64,000 bases of DNA from Thereva unica (lineage: Eukaryota; Arthropoda; Insecta; Diptera; Therevidae). The stretch covers positions 11,520,501 to 11,584,500 of the forward strand of contig OX465282.1 of assembly GCA_949987705.1 (NCBI GenBank). The letters are read 5' to 3'. The notes below the pieces were generated by a model that saw only the letters and a program-made list of their open reading frames with translations, was not told the DNA's origin and ran no database searches. The translations under genes were made by a program, and so were the position numbers. Each line of letters opens with the position of its first letter. Positions within the stretch are counted from its first letter, which is position 1. Below are positions 43,353 to 55,769 of this stretch, in pieces.

Positions 43353-44922
43353 CTTCACCGGACGAACTGCACAAGTTCGAGCAAATTGGTGTACTGAGCT
43401 TCAGTTTTTGCCTGAGTTCCCATACTTTTTCACATATTGAACTCAAGAAAAATAAAGCCTGAGTTCGCCCAACAGATCATGAAATTGAGATTGAACGTAA
43501 AAGCTCGCCCAAGTAACAAAATGGGCTTTAAATATACTCTAAAGATGCTTATAGAGCTATTACTTAGAGCTATAAGTTTAGTTTTAAGCTGCAACAGCGC
43601 CCTTAAAACTTTTTTCGAGCTTCTATACAGCAAAAAGTTCCGCTTATAGAGCATAATTTTGCTTTAAAATTTTGTATATTGTAGGTTATTAAGAGTTCTT
43701 TGCTTTATAATGTTAGTTCTATAAGCGTTGCAAAAGCATTTGTAAAGCTTGTTATGGAGCTGTTATTGAACTTCTGGATCAAAATGGCTTTATAATAGAG
43801 ACTTTATCTTCCAGTATTCAATAATAATAAATAAGAGGAAATGAAAAAGCATTACATCTTCCCTTCTTCAATGGTTAATATTTTGACAAAGTTGAACCAA
43901 TATGGAAATAATACTTATTCATTTTCATTACAAATGAAACAAGAAAAGCAATCATTTCTGCGTATTTTAAACGGAATTTTTAATGCCATTTAAAATTTAT
44001 CGTAAATATTGGGGAAATACTTCGATATTGTAATTTATCGCGCTCTTTTAATTCTAAAAAATAAATTAATTTGTAATTAAATTATGTACTAAATGCAATA
44101 AAAAAAATTTCTAATGAATTTCTTAGAGTGGAAAATACCTGAAAATCTTAGTTATGACAAAAGAAAACTCTGAAATAAAAATTAATGCAATTATTTTATT
44201 TCTCATTTTTATGGCAGCCATTCTAGCTAGCTTCAAATTATGTTACCCCAACACCTATAGCTTTAAAATAATATAAAATTCAGTTGACAGCATTAGAAAA
44301 GAGTTTAACGCTCTATATCAACATCTTTTAACACATATCGCTTTTTGTCAGAAAAATTGCTCTATATAGTGATTATAGCACTGACTTTTAGAGCAACTTT
44401 AGTGTGGGAAGTTTATTCCTCTAAAAATGCTCTATAAGAGATTAACTTTCCATAATAGAGCTGTTATAAAGTTTTTAACTTTTCATTAAAAGATGCTTTA
44501 TAATAAAATCAATTTTTGCTCTAGAAATAATTATAGAGCAATTTATTACAGCCTTAAGCTTTATAAGGAAATAGAGCTGATAGAATAAAAAAAATAAGTT
44601 ATAAAGCATTGTCATTAATATTTGTGCTCATAATTACTTTTGCCGATTATATAAAGCGGGCCACTTAGTTTGATACTCTTTTAAAATAGTTATAGAGCAA
44701 AATTTTAAAATCGTTGCTATAGGCTTTTAAAAATGCTACTTGGGCGCTAAAAAGAGAGTAATCCACTGGAATAATGTAATATCACTCCAGTGAGCTTTTG
44801 CATTTCTAACTTTTGGCGAAAAAGCAACAACAATTTTAAACATGAGCTGAATATACCAGCAGGTGAAGCCGCTTATACGGATTGGATGGAACTTTATTTA
44901 ACCGAGGCCGGTGAAGCCGGGG
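43353..44922. repeat. Outer inverted repeat CCGGCTTCACCGG
   Basis: CCGGCTTCACCGG at 43353-43365 has an exact 13-bp complement at 44910-44922, outside the 1.24-kb element. It may mark an older element into which the 43506-44746 element inserted. No duplication is seen and the interval outside the inner element is only about 330 bases. Confidence 0.4.
43504..44748. mobile_element. 1.24-kb inverted-repeat element with TATAGAGC words
   Basis: The left end is CGCCCAAGTAACA (43506) and the right end is the complement of CGCCCAAGTAGCA (ending 44746). Flanking CT occurs on both sides. Because the terminal CG is palindromic, the alternative reading is ends starting CCCAAGTA with a CG duplication. The interior carries many GCTCTATA/TATAGAGC and GCTTTATAA/TTATAAAGC words on both strands, dense near each end, and no coding frame. 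The architecture resembles the CCCAGCGGGAAA elements at 25.6 and 59 kb. Confidence 0.72.
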
Positions 44923-46601
44923 TATAAAAGAACTAACAAAAAGGAGCAATTAAAGATGAGTTCTAACAAAACCTCACAAAGTTTTGTTCTCCTCATTTCC
45001 TTCATTTACCTCTTTTAATAATACTTGAAAAAGAATTTAAAAGCGCAGCAATCCTATCAGTTTATATCAATCATGATAAACAGCAATACACAATAGATAG
45101 CCATTGAGCCATTTTTTCGTCTGTGTAAGTGGATATGGTACTGGAGAGACAAAGATTGATACATTTCAATTATTGTTTTTAATTCTTAATTTCTGAAATT
45201 GCGCCCGGTGCAAGTGCACCATTCGCGCACCTATGAAAGCGCCGCCTCTGGCGACAGTGAGTCAAGCCAAATTTTTGCTGGAAACATATCATAGAACAGA
45301 ATCCCAAACCTTGTGGATAACATCGACGCATAAAATCAGGTCAGTATGTTAGAAAATGTAGTTATCTTAATAATGCCTTATTTTTAAAATTAAATTTCAG
45401 CCGCTAATGAAAAAATGTTATTGTTGCAGTAAAGAAATATTTATTTCTTCCAAGAAAACCAGCAATTTCTGCATTCCGGCATCTTATCATACCAGACCAA
45501 ATCCGCGATAATAAGCTATCATCACTGTCAGAGCTCTGTTTCAGGAAATAGCAAAGCAGAAGTTAAATTCAGATTTGTTTCGACTCTAATCACCCAACGG
45601 AAACGAGTCAATTGTGCAAAAAACAAAAATGCTATAAGCAGAAATAAAAAGAAACCATTGGACTAAGAAGAAAGCCACCATCACATCGCAATAATAATTA
45701 GTATGCAAAGTCGCTGCCAAACTGATAAGAAAATCATTTTTTATGAAGCAAACCAAGAATAAAAAAAGAACGTCTCTAGTAAAGTTATCGGAATGAAGAC
45801 AGAACATCTTAAGGCGGAATTCTCTTTCTTAATCTTGAGAGATTTGTTGTTTCTTTAAATTTTGATTTATTTTAAATTTTTACTAAATCGAAACAGATTT
45901 AAGCGCGTTAATCCATAATCTTTAAGACGACTTCAAATTGGATTTTGTATTTATTTTTACATTTTCTTATGGTTTATACTTTTTGTAAACAGCAATAAAA
46001 GTGTTTTCTGTTATTTATCGTCAGATTAAAGTTCAGTGATTGAGTCATTGAACTAAATTTGAAACTGATTGTAGTACTTGGAGAGAATAGAGTTTACTTG
46101 GTTATGCAAAAATGATGTGGGTCTAAATTTATATGTTTAATAAATGCTTACAGCTCTAAGGAAATATTCATCGCTTAAACACACCTCTTTCGAACACTTT
46201 AAGATCTGAGATAACCGTGGATATACAAAGGTAAGATCAGAGAATTAGCCGGGATCTCTACCGCTCTGTAAGTATGCCAAAAGCAGTGCTAGAACAATTT
46301 GATTACAGGAAGTGTGGTTTTAGTAATACCTTCCGCCAACCTACCGTAGCTGTCAGTTTCGATAATATAATCAGATGACGCATCAAGCATTCCCAGTATT
46401 TTTGTATCTGTCCATATGTCTTCTCCACCCTGCTTTTTATATTGATTTACAGGAGGTTGTACCTACACAAAGCCCAGCAAGAGTGTAAAGCCGAGTCTAA
46501 ACTGCGGTGTAAAGCCCGCAAAACATATTTGCCCGTAAACCGCATCTCTACACAAAGTCTGCTTTACTGGTATAGAGAGCAATACTGGCTTAGTTTACCT
46601 T
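44923..46601. other. AT-rich non-coding DNA
   Basis: No domain-bearing frame. 45586-45807 on the minus strand is a hydrophobic frame from TTT-rich sequence. Sequence 46440-46600 was the insertion neighbourhood of the next LINE. Confidence 0.4.
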
Positions 46602-48125
46602 CTTTCGATATTAGGTTAGGTTAGGTTAGATATGGCTGAGCTGTTGGTTTGAGCTCATACACTTAGGCCAAAGGGTAGGCCCATTGTGATGCCATAGTGA
46701 TCCCACATTAAACCTGATGTTCAACTGTCGTTTCTTCGCTAAACCATCTCGAGGAAGTAATAAATCTTCTAAGTTGAGGGATCGCAATCTTGCCGATCTT
46801 TGCAAGCGTGCTTAGAAAGGGCTCACCAAATGAGGTTAGTCTCCTTCTGCTTAGGGCTGAGCAGTGACAGAAGAGATGAAGTACACTTTCCTCCTCGTCC
46901 GGGTTCTTACAGCTTCTGCAAAAATCGTAGGTCTCAAGACCTAAGCGGGTCGCATGCGTCCCTATCAGACAGTGTCCGGTCAACACTCCCACTATAGCTG
47001 AGAGGTCTTGTCTACCGAGGCTCAGCAGCGAGGTGGTCCGCCTGAGATCATAAGAGGGCCAGGTTAATTTGGCCACGGCGCATTTATTAAGATCTCTACA
47101 ATGCTTTTCTGCTTGTTGCATTGTGTGCTGTTTGCATTGGAGTTTAAAAGTGGCCCAAGGCATAGCAACTCTTTCCTTTCCTGGAAGGAGGGTAGCGGTC
47201 GTCCTTTTCCTAGCCAGTTCATCAGCTTTACAATTTCCCTCTATATTTCGGTGCCCAGGCACCCATACGAGGAGGGTCCTGAACTGTTGAGCCATCTCGT
47301 TAAGAGATCTGCGACATTCAGAGGTAGTTCTAGAGCTGTTTGTGCAGGAGCGCAGGGCTTTCAGAGCTGCTTGACTATCTGAGAAGATGTAGACAGTCCG
47401 ATTCCTGTCGCCTTGTCGGTTGATTAGCAAAACAGCTTCATGTATAGCTAGAACCTCTGTATACCAAGATACACTTCAGTGATCGGGTAGTCGAAAAGAG
47501 ACTTCAATCCCAAGCTCTGGGGAAAAGACTCCTCCTCCTACTCGACCTGCGAGTTTAGAGCCATCAGTAAAGAAGTTTGTGGCACCCTGAAAACTGTATG
47601 ATCTGTTTCTCCATTCACAACGTGAAGGGATGTGCACTCCGTATTTTGTCGTGAAGTTAATCTCGGGTATGCAGAAGTCCGTTTTGGTGGGGATGGTAGC
47701 AGAGTTCAGAACCTTAGTGTGTTCTCCCCTGATTCCGGTCCAAAAACCAGATTCTTTTATTCTAAGGGCTGCGATGGTAGCGCTTTCGCTTTTTACCGGG
47801 TTAACACTGACTCCGCGTGTGGCAGTCCAGCTTGAAAGGGTTCACAGAGGACTTGAGAGAATTTGCCTTTTGTGATGATAGCAACGTCATCCGCGTATGC
47901 CAAGACGTGATGACCCCCTGCCTCCATGCGTCGCAACCACTGGTTCATAGTTACAACCCATAGGAGCGGGGAAAGTACTCCTCTTTGTGGAGTGCCTCTA
48001 TTTACGGCCTTTCGGACCGAGCTGTCGCCCAGGACCGAACTCACCATCCTGCCAGTAAGCATTTGGTGGATGAGAGACACCAACGATGCCTCGGTCCCAT
48101 GTTATGTCAAGGCTTTCGATATTAG
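46602..48125 (-). mobile_element. Recent 5'-truncated LINE with TSD and TTAGG tail
   Basis: CTTTCGATATTAG occurs at 46602-46614 and 48113-48125, a perfect 12-13-bp target duplication (the final G is shared with the tail). Between them lies a 1.5-kb minus-strand LINE: the truncated 5' end at 48112, the reverse transcriptase palm, RNase H, a short 3' UTR, then a tail that reads on the plus strand as TTAGGTTAGGTTAGGTTAG (46611-46629). The tail is a tandem pentamer in place of poly-A. Relatives lie at 37.3-38.6 and 41.2-41.9 kb. Confidence 0.92.
46708..48112 (-). pseudogene. LINE ORF2 C-terminal part: reverse transcriptase palm and RNase H
   Basis: The first segment (48083-47793) has NRGTPQRGVLSPLLW (motif B; Arg where Gly is usual) and VLAYADDVAII (motif C). 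After stops and shifts between 47790 and 47440 the RNase H begins with NFFTDGSKLAGRVGGGVF (about 47580-47530) and EVLAIHEAV. The long open segment 47430-46708 holds FSDSQAALKAL (residues 16-26), VWVPGHRNIEGNCKADELARK (55-75) and the C-terminal CRSC...CHC cysteines (171, 174, 188, 190). All four RNase H acidic positions can be seen. It is the best-preserved RNase H in the window. The I/R1/LOA group is likely. Confidence 0.9.
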
Positions 48126-48299
48126 TTGAATAAAAAACTAGAATAAGACCCTAACATTTCCGTGATCAGGATGGGCTCGGTGCTATAATTGTAGGTTGGC
48201 TGTAATCGGACATTTTTGTTTATTTGGTGAAATTGTTATTTCTATGCTAATGGATAACCCTTAATAGTTGGACCACTCGCCAACCTTTCAAAGACTTAT

Positions 48300-48640
48300 C
48301 TACATAGATTCCCTAGTTGTGGAGAGAAGCTTTCTGGATATCCGATCTTATCGCTTGCATAAGCGACTGCCTTTGTCCTGCCGTTTTTAAAATCTTATCC
48401 TTAACCACAAGCCATAGCAGCGGTGAGAGGACATTCTAATTTGATCTGCCGCAGGATGTCATCTTTACTGTACTCTGCTATTGTCTTAATTGCTGTGAAT
48501 CTAGAATCAATTATAATTAGAGTGCGGAGGACCCACTGACTAACCAGAGACCAGGGTATTCATGGTTTTGGTATTCGCCTTATTGAAAGCGCCTTATGCC
48601 GACGAAAGCTGAAATTGTATTCTGTATCATATTGTGTGGA
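48300..48640 (-). pseudogene. Decayed LINE reverse transcriptase palm
   Basis: On the minus strand, islands read WVLRTLIIIDSRF, then a mutated motif B (QIKLECPLTAAMACG for RGTPQGGVLSPLLW), then GRTKAVAYASDKIGYP, equivalent to GTKAVAYADDIAI (Asp to Ser in the catalytic pair). It lies directly beside the insertion point of the younger LINE and is a different, older element of the same broad group. Confidence 0.62.
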
Positions 48641-49717
48641 GTCCACTGATTTCAAATTGTAAAATATATACTAGTAGGAAGACATAGGACCTCTGTGATT
48701 AAATTTTCGAGGTATAGATCATGCATCGCCAGTTTTTATAATTTAAATCAGTTACCCAATTACCATTTAAAGGGCATGCCAAAAGGAGGATTTTCCCGTA
48801 GGTTCCCTATAAGGATCACCTGTGACAAATAAGGGGCAGTTTAATCTAAGCAGTTTCTAGTTTCACTCATACAAAGCTTTAGTTCTTGTTGTTGCCTTGC
48901 TTTCTGGCAATAAACTATGTTGGTAAACGAAAAAGTTGTCATTTAGCATACTCTATAGATTGGTTCCCGATTGAATGCGGAGGTCAAGTAGCACTGGACG
49001 AGATTAGTACTTAGTTGGGGGCCGCTTGGAAAAACGACACTCGCGTTTAAAGATATAAAGCTTTTTAAGCCGGGGTTGGGCAAGGTGTTATAGAGAAATC
49101 CAAATGGGGTCATGGGGTAATCTCTGAGTCCTATCTGCACCCCACACCCCCACCAAAATGCTGGTCGAGTAATGTCTTGCGTTTTCTATATCACAATAGG
49201 CATTTGTTTGCGTCGAGAAATTATTCACAGCCCTTCCAGCTTCCTTCCAAGATTTTGGTAGACTACATCTACAACTCCAGCTTGCTAAATTTCACAGGAT
49301 GACTTTAGGCTTCGTTTAGTGAAATTTTTGCTCAATCTAGCCGATTTAGCTCTGATTTATGATGAACGAGATATTATTGTGGTCAGAGGAGCTGCTTACG
49401 GCTAGGACCCTCCAATTACTGACCACAGATAAGTTGATATTTAGAGTTACAGTAAAATCGAAAATTTTGAAAGTATTATAGTGCCTGGCAGACCACCTAT
49501 TTTTAGTGCTTAATTACTGCTTAAACCCTAATAACTCCTATACCGATTGGCTCCTGCTTGGTCATTTTGAACTGAAAACAAATTGAGCCGTTTGTTAAGT
49601 GAAAACTTGGTTTCTTTGAATGACTGGGTTAAGTTCTCTTTTCTTTTCAGACCGGTTTACGCTTGATAATTGAATTTTTACTCCAATTTTCATATAAAAC
49701 GAGAGCATTTTTGACGC
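48641..49717. other. Unassigned DNA
   Basis: No recognised domain. The stretch 49440-49700 may be the inner part of the partial hAT-like copy that ends at 49888, but the similarity to 17200-17500 is weak. Confidence 0.35.
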
Positions 49718-49888
49718 GCGGAAGTTTGCTTGGAAGCAGATTACGAATCAATTTTTAACTCAGATTTGTTTTAATTGATTGCTTATTATTCAATTGATCG
49801 GGTCACCCCAGACACAAAAATTTCCCGGGAACTCCTCCCGTACGGCCCGGATAAATCCGGGGAAACCCGCACGGATAGCAGTGCTACT
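49718..49888 (+). repeat. hAT-like element right end, second copy
   Basis: GAAGTTTGCTTGGA, TTTTTAACT.AGATTTGTTTTAATT and TTGATCGGGTCACCCC match 17503-17600. Downstream GACACAAAAA and CCGG-rich sequence lead to GGATAGCAGTGCTA, equivalent to the GGATGGCAGCCCTA terminus at 17691. Only the right part is clear, and no target duplication was found. Confidence 0.65.
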
Positions 49889-52800
49889 CTAAGTTAGTAT
49901 CAACTATGTAGTTTTAAAGCGTATCAATTCAGCTAAGCTTTTAGCTCTTTAACTCCTGCTGATGGGCAAGAGGCTATACCTCTAGGTGACGAAGAGTTCT
50001 TCTCCCTGATGGCCAGTACCTTTACAACCACTGTTGCAAATAAAAAATTTTATATTGCAAATGTGTGCGAGAGCTTTGATAATCCTTGGTCTTACCCAAG
50101 TTTCATGATCAACGACTATGCCGAAGTCCTCCACGCCTGAAAAGACTTGTAGATTCAGAGATAGTTTAAATGGGCCTAAGATTAATTAGCACATCTTTCA
50201 ACTCTGAGACTTTAATGGTAATAGTATTACTTTTTTCCCAGTTCGGTGTAAGCCGAAAGAATTTTTCAAAAATAACTTGTCTACAATGTGAAGAAGTAAA
50301 AAAACTGAATTTGCACAAAATATTTTTAGCTTAAATTATGACCCAGTTCAGAACAATTTATGGACATCAATCCAATCTAAAATTATCCACAAAAGATCAC
50401 ACTCTTTAGCCACCAACCAGCTGCATGAAGCTACTCCCCATACATATACATATGTGAACACTTTGTAATCCTTTACTGCACATATAATAACACCCATACA
50501 CTTTGCATCGTATCCGTCTCTCAAAGACTGTTCAATTTTTATGACTTTCTGAAGTAATTTCAGTTTTTGGCATTAATTTCATCTCCAAGAATGAAAATGG
50601 GTGCTCCAAGTGGGGGGCTCACCCCCGTGGATCCCTGCACCGGAATAAGTTATGGCAATAACTTGGGATGAAAATGCCACAGAAGCCGCCGTTCGCCACC
50701 ATAATATAACACTATCATCCACTTCTAGCCACAGTAGTAAACTCCGTGCATGTCCTATGGGAAAGTTGACAGCTCGTAAAAGTGTTTAAGATGTACTTCA
50801 GTTCGCCAGCTCCGCTTTGAGTTGGCTATATCTAGCCCTTTAGTTAGGATCTGTCTTTTGGGAGGAAAGATTGAAGCTAAAATAAAGAAGAACCACTTTG
50901 AGTGCCGCCGCATAAATCACACACGCGAGACACCATAGGACTGAAGGAGTATTTTTCGTTTATTTTTATTTATTTTTTTTCTGGTGAGGAGAGTTGGCTT
51001 AATTATAAACAAAAAAAAACAATTTCCAATGACTTTAGAAAAACCCTTTTATATCCTGCAACATATTTTATTTAGAAAGCAAGACTCGAAGGCAATTTCC
51101 AGAATGGCGACCGCTTCTGTGTATGTGACATAAGTCAATCTTCACGTCTGGGGCGGATAATTGCTAAGGGAATCATGCATGCTCCACTCTCATCTCAAGC
51201 TAGGCGTCAGTCCAAATATATATCCTCACATGTAATGAACTTTCGGCATGAATTTATGATGAAAGAAGCACACATCCAGCAAAAATTACGATCCTAAGAA
51301 TGACAAGCCATCAACGGTCCAGACGACAGCATCCAGATGGGCTTAAAGGGGTTAAGGAACGCGATTTTTTTCTCGCAAGAACAGCCCAACTGCGAGCACA
51401 AAATATCCTGAATCCATTTAACAAAACTCCTTCACTGTGTGGGTTAATGAAGTATAATTAAAATCTGAGACTACTAAGTTTGAGGTAACAAAGCGTACCT
51501 GGATCCAGAAAGCGTGAAACAAAACGATGAAAAAAGCACTAAAAAGTGATTGGAAGGCGTTGCTGGGCGATTGGGGATGAGTGGGTGGTAATGGGGTAGT
51601 GATGGTACCGCGGTGTTAGACCTGTGAATTATTCAATTTTAAACACTTCGCGGTTTTCGCACGAAATCATTTTTGACAGGACCTTAAGGATGCGAAAACG
51701 TGCCCCATTCAAAATGGCGAAAATGAGAAAGATGAGCCAACAACAAACACCGCCCCAATAACACCAGAAACACCGAAAAAACACCAACAACACCCAAAAA
51801 CACCAACACCAACAATGGCCATATAAGAATTTTATTATAAGGAGATGAGGTTAGAAGAATCCTTAGCTTGGATCCACAATATTTTTACTCATCCCCAACA
51901 CCCCCTCTAAAACCCCCTTTCCAATATTTCTCTCCGCGAAACCCCCGAAGGTACTTTTAGCAGAAGCAACCTTAGTTAAGGGTGGAGGTAATTAGATTGA
52001 CTGAAATTAAGATTTATGACTGATGCGCTCCTTTCTACTGTGAGAAACTTTCTTCACCTTTTGTGAAAGTATATATACAACAACAACAACAACAAAATTC
52101 ATAATAATTTTTTTTACACTGGATAAAATTCTCTTTTCTTCGAGACACATAGAGAGAGGGTTGGAGTTGGAGGGTTGATAACATTTTTGACCTTCTTTCG
52201 GTTGGTTGCCAAGTGTGAATTATGTTAATTTCTGGTTTGTGCACGTGATTAACTTTAATTTCTACTCCATTTTTGTGTGTGTGTGGTTGATTTTATGGTT
52301 GAATGTTATTAACACGTTACATTTTAATGGATTTCATTTCAGGGTAGTTGATTCAGTCTTTAGATAAAAGTTTAGTGATGATATAAAAATATACTTAGGC
52401 AGCTGAATCAACTAAACGACAAAGTTATGGCATTGTTATAGACCAAACTTCAAGACTTAAAACGTCAAGGAGTTAGGTTAATAAAGATAAAATTATATTT
52501 CTGGGTCCACATGTAGGTCCACATGAGGTGTCTGGGTCCACATGTATCACTGAAGCAACTTGGACCTATTGTATCTTTACAGACCCTTTGCGAAAGATTT
52601 TTAGGCTAGAACGTTTGAAAAAGCTTATCAGTCTTATCAGAGATTTGTCAGTAAGTCAAGTCTATTCGACGCCAAATAAAACTCTTCTTTTAGCTATCCC
52701 TGGAAGAGACAGAAAACGCGAAGCGTAGACTTATTGTCCTTTGATGAAACCCTACTGGCTGGTTCTTCCATTCTTTTTATTCGCCATAGGTAGTCAGTTG

Positions 52801-53600
52801 TCTTGGTAATGCCCAGTATCAGACCATTGTGACATCTTTCAAACAGTGCCGCAACAATTGTATGGGCACCTTTCTAGACAGCATAGGAAGATAGAAGCTT
52901 GGAATTGGCCGGTTGATCCGGTTAAGGAAACTCAGCATTCAATATATTTCATCAAATTTCTTGTTTAGAGCCTCCTCCATCAAATATGGATGTATACAGT
53001 GCTAGATCATGGCGTCATCCTTTCCCTTACCTTCTTCTAAGACCTGATGACCAGGGATCCAACTAAATGTAATTTGTTCATCAAGAGCCTCAGATCTGTT
53101 TGTTAGCATAGGAAAGATTAAGATCACTCAAGCTGAATGACCTGCCAAACTAAAAGACTTTGTCACCATCACCTCTCTCTATCTTGGACTTTCCATGTAG
53201 TAAGCGACTCCATGCCGTAAACGATTGTACAATATCCCCACTGAAGACCGATTCATTTTACCCACAGAGTAGCGTTTATGGTAGATTTCGCTTCCTTACG
53301 TTGAAAACTCTTTCTTTGTGGTCGTCGATTTACGAATAGTCCCAATAAGGCAAACCAGCGTCTCAGACATTGCCACGATCTGAAAATCTTTAAATCTGGT
53401 TTTATGCCACTACAATAAGGACTTTTATCCGTGACCACAATATAGTGCCAGCTCGGGTGTCCTAGACTATTTTATATTTGGTCCTACGGAACCTTGCCGT
53501 TTTAACTCAAACTTGGCTGTCAGGGAAGGTGTGCCGATGCGCCAGTGCTGGGGACAAAGAATGCTGGTGAGAAGTGGGTTATTGGCTGAAGACCCAAATT
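49889..53600. other. No recognised gene; simple sequence in places
   Basis: AACACCAACA-type simple sequence at about 51730-51815 and an ACA microsatellite at about 52077-52097. (GT)n-like sequence near 52273. Short frames (52035-52244, 52528-52728, 53253-53438) carry no domain. Confidence 0.4.
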
Positions 53601-53609
53601 AGTCAAACC

Positions 53610-54872
53610 GAAAATGGAAATTCAATATTCTGCGTGGAATGTACGAACAGGACACCACGTCGGTCAAAACGAAATCATAGTAATGGAATTATAGGAATAC
53701 TAAATCAACAAACGACAACATCAAAATATCGGATGGAACTTTGTGAAGAGACTTATTAGATCCGCCCCAAGGTCCAGCACCCGAACGTCCGATTATCGAA
53801 CAGCCGACGAATCAGTTTCTCGATACCGAACCGACAATTATCGAGGTGAAGACATCAATAAAACGTTGTACGATGGGTCAACCGCTGCAGCGTTCGTATT
53901 CGAAGCGACTTATCCGAGAAATTCTCGATTCAAACAGGTGTCCGACTAGGAGACGTCAGTTCGCCACTTCTCTTCAACTTTGTGATCGACGCGATTATGC
54001 GTGAAGCATTCGAAGGACGACGTGGAGTTAAATTCGATTACAAAAACTTCGTAACCGACTTGATGTTCACTCACGATAGCGCCATTTTCGCCGACTCGTA
54101 TGCTGAAGCAACGGACATCTTATATGACATTTCCCGCATCGCCCGGTCATACGGGTTAGAAATCAATGCGGAAAAGAAGTAAGTGCTCTCAACGGACCGA
54201 TCGCACAGGTTCCGATGTTAAAATATTAAGGACCATTGGTTGAGGAAAAGAAAATGGCATCGAGGGTCGATGTTCACAGCCGCATCGCAGGGAACTACAA
54301 CGTTCACCTCGCTCAAGTAGTGCATATGGAAATTAGCAAATATTACCATTGAAACGAAAGTAATGTTTTACGTTGATCTTACCGATAGTTTTTTATGGAT
54401 CAGAAACGTGAACACTGGTCAAGCTGGATGTTAACAAGCTCTAGGTTTCCAAAGGCGATGCTTGAGGCAGATTCTCGGTGTCTCACTCCGTGAACGCCTC
54501 CGAAACGGGACAAAGGTGCGATCAACAGAGACTGATCGAAGAAGAGACAAAAGAAGAGACAAAAACGTCGACTACGATGGTTTAGACATGTTTGCCGCAT
54601 GAATGATAACCGCTTGCCACGTAAACTTCTCTGACGAGACCGTCCGGCGGATTGGAGAATTCAGCGATCGGCACCGAAGAGAACCTGGCTAAAGACTATT
54701 GAGGATGACTTTTAAGAATCAACGATTATCGAGGCTCGAGACGTCACCATAAATCGTTGTGAATTGAAACGAATATTGAATGGAGCTCGAGACAAAGCGG
54801 CACCAACAACAGCGTATCCGTTGTGGAGGCGTCCCGCTTGGACCGCCAGCTAACGGATCAAAGAAGAAGAAG
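53610..54872 (+). pseudogene. Second RTE-like LINE copy with internal deletions
   Basis: It opens with the endonuclease start AWNVRTGHHVGQNEIIVMEL (about 53628-53690), jumps by deletion to the linker (DTEPTIIEVKTSIKTL, about 53810-53870), and jumps again to the reverse transcriptase at YDGST and VRIRSDLS, then IQTGVRLGDVSSPLLFN. Next comes a reading equal to FADDSAIFA, mutated to FTHDSAIFA (catalytic Asp lost), and DILYDISRIARSYGLEINAEK. The tail repeats the SAPKRTW-like block and ends AACGGATCAAAG plus GAAGAAGAAG at about 54857-54872, the same 3' end as the 8.5-9.6 kb copy. Further stops and shifts occur in the tail. No duplication was found. Confidence 0.82.
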
Positions 54873-54889
54873 AGGTGGAAACTACTACC

Positions 54890-55034
54890 ACCACACCAAA
54901 CTACTAGTCCGTCATGTTGTTCACGTGATGGTGCAAGGTCTAACAGCAAACTTAGGTCGAAGGATACAAAAAGGATATGATAGGTTCAGTGTAGTCCCAT
55001 TCGAACTCTTGGATATTGTATGAGTCCGTAATTT
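54890..55034 (-). mobile_element. Family A LINE 3' fragment
   Basis: ACTACTAGTCCGTCAT, CACGTGATGGTGCAA.GTCTA.CAGCAA.CTTAG and GAACTCTTGGAT.TTGTA match the 2378-2535 region of the first LINE, in the same orientation. It abuts the GAA tail of the RTE-like copy on the left and a LINE RNase H relic on the right. Confidence 0.75.
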
Positions 55035-55620
55035 CAAGCAGGCGGCTGAACTACAGATGCAACTGTCGGGATTAGCGGAAGACAGCTTCATCGGAGTGTT
55101 ATGCCTCTTAAACGAAAGTGAAACCCCGTTAGTTAGTCGACAAAGACTGTGACGCCGGCAGTACCAGACTACTAGGTCAACAAAGGGGTATAGATGGGAA
55201 CGAGAAAGTGGACTCCCTAGCCAAGAAACAAGAAGGCCGGCAGCCCAATAGGCGGAGTCAAAAATCTACTCCGCTACGCTAATCTTTAACTACCACCTAT
55301 TGCTAACCGCCAGCCAAATTGGAGACCTGTGCTATCTCTGGTATTACTCGACCTCTAAACAGACCCCGACGAGATATTGCCAACATTACGGCAATTACCA
55401 GGCGTCATTGGCCCAGAGAATACCGCGCTGCTAAATTGAATATCGTGCATAACGTTTTTTGCCGTACCTGCAGGGAGACGAACGAGAGGGTAACATTTGT
55501 TTAATTCCTATGCAAATGCCAGGCTTTAGCTAAAGTCAGATAGCACAAACTCTTTGTTTTTAAGGAGATCTCAAGACTGAAGATTAGATCGATCACTGAT
55601 AGGATTCCTACATTCCACAG
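55035..55620 (+). pseudogene. RNase H and cysteine tail of a third LINE type
   Basis: The plus strand reads RGIDGNEKVDSLAKKQEG (about 55185-55240), the GNEKADxLAK block of RNase H. Then (55319-55504) come PLNRPRRDIANITAI, TRRHWPREYRAAKLNIVHNVFCRTC and, beyond a stop, FLCKCQALAKVR. The CxxC...CxC pattern and the order LTGHWPxGxHAxxLxIxHNxxCRxC identify the tail after LINE RNase H. The sequence differs from the 41 and 47 kb family. The catalytic region upstream is not readable. Confidence 0.72.
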
Positions 55621-55769
55621 GATGGCTTTAGACAGTCGACTATAGTTGACCAAACAATCAACGAATTTTAGATTACATCAGTGTGTTTATTAGGCCTCCG
55701 GTCATACTGCGGGTAGCCCTACACCTAGTTTAACCAAACGATCAAGGCAATTTTTTGTCAAAATCTGCT

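Noticed and set aside
46611..46629. True telomere or internal telomeric array
   Set aside because: Only about four pentamers, located exactly at the LINE 3' end inside a target duplication.
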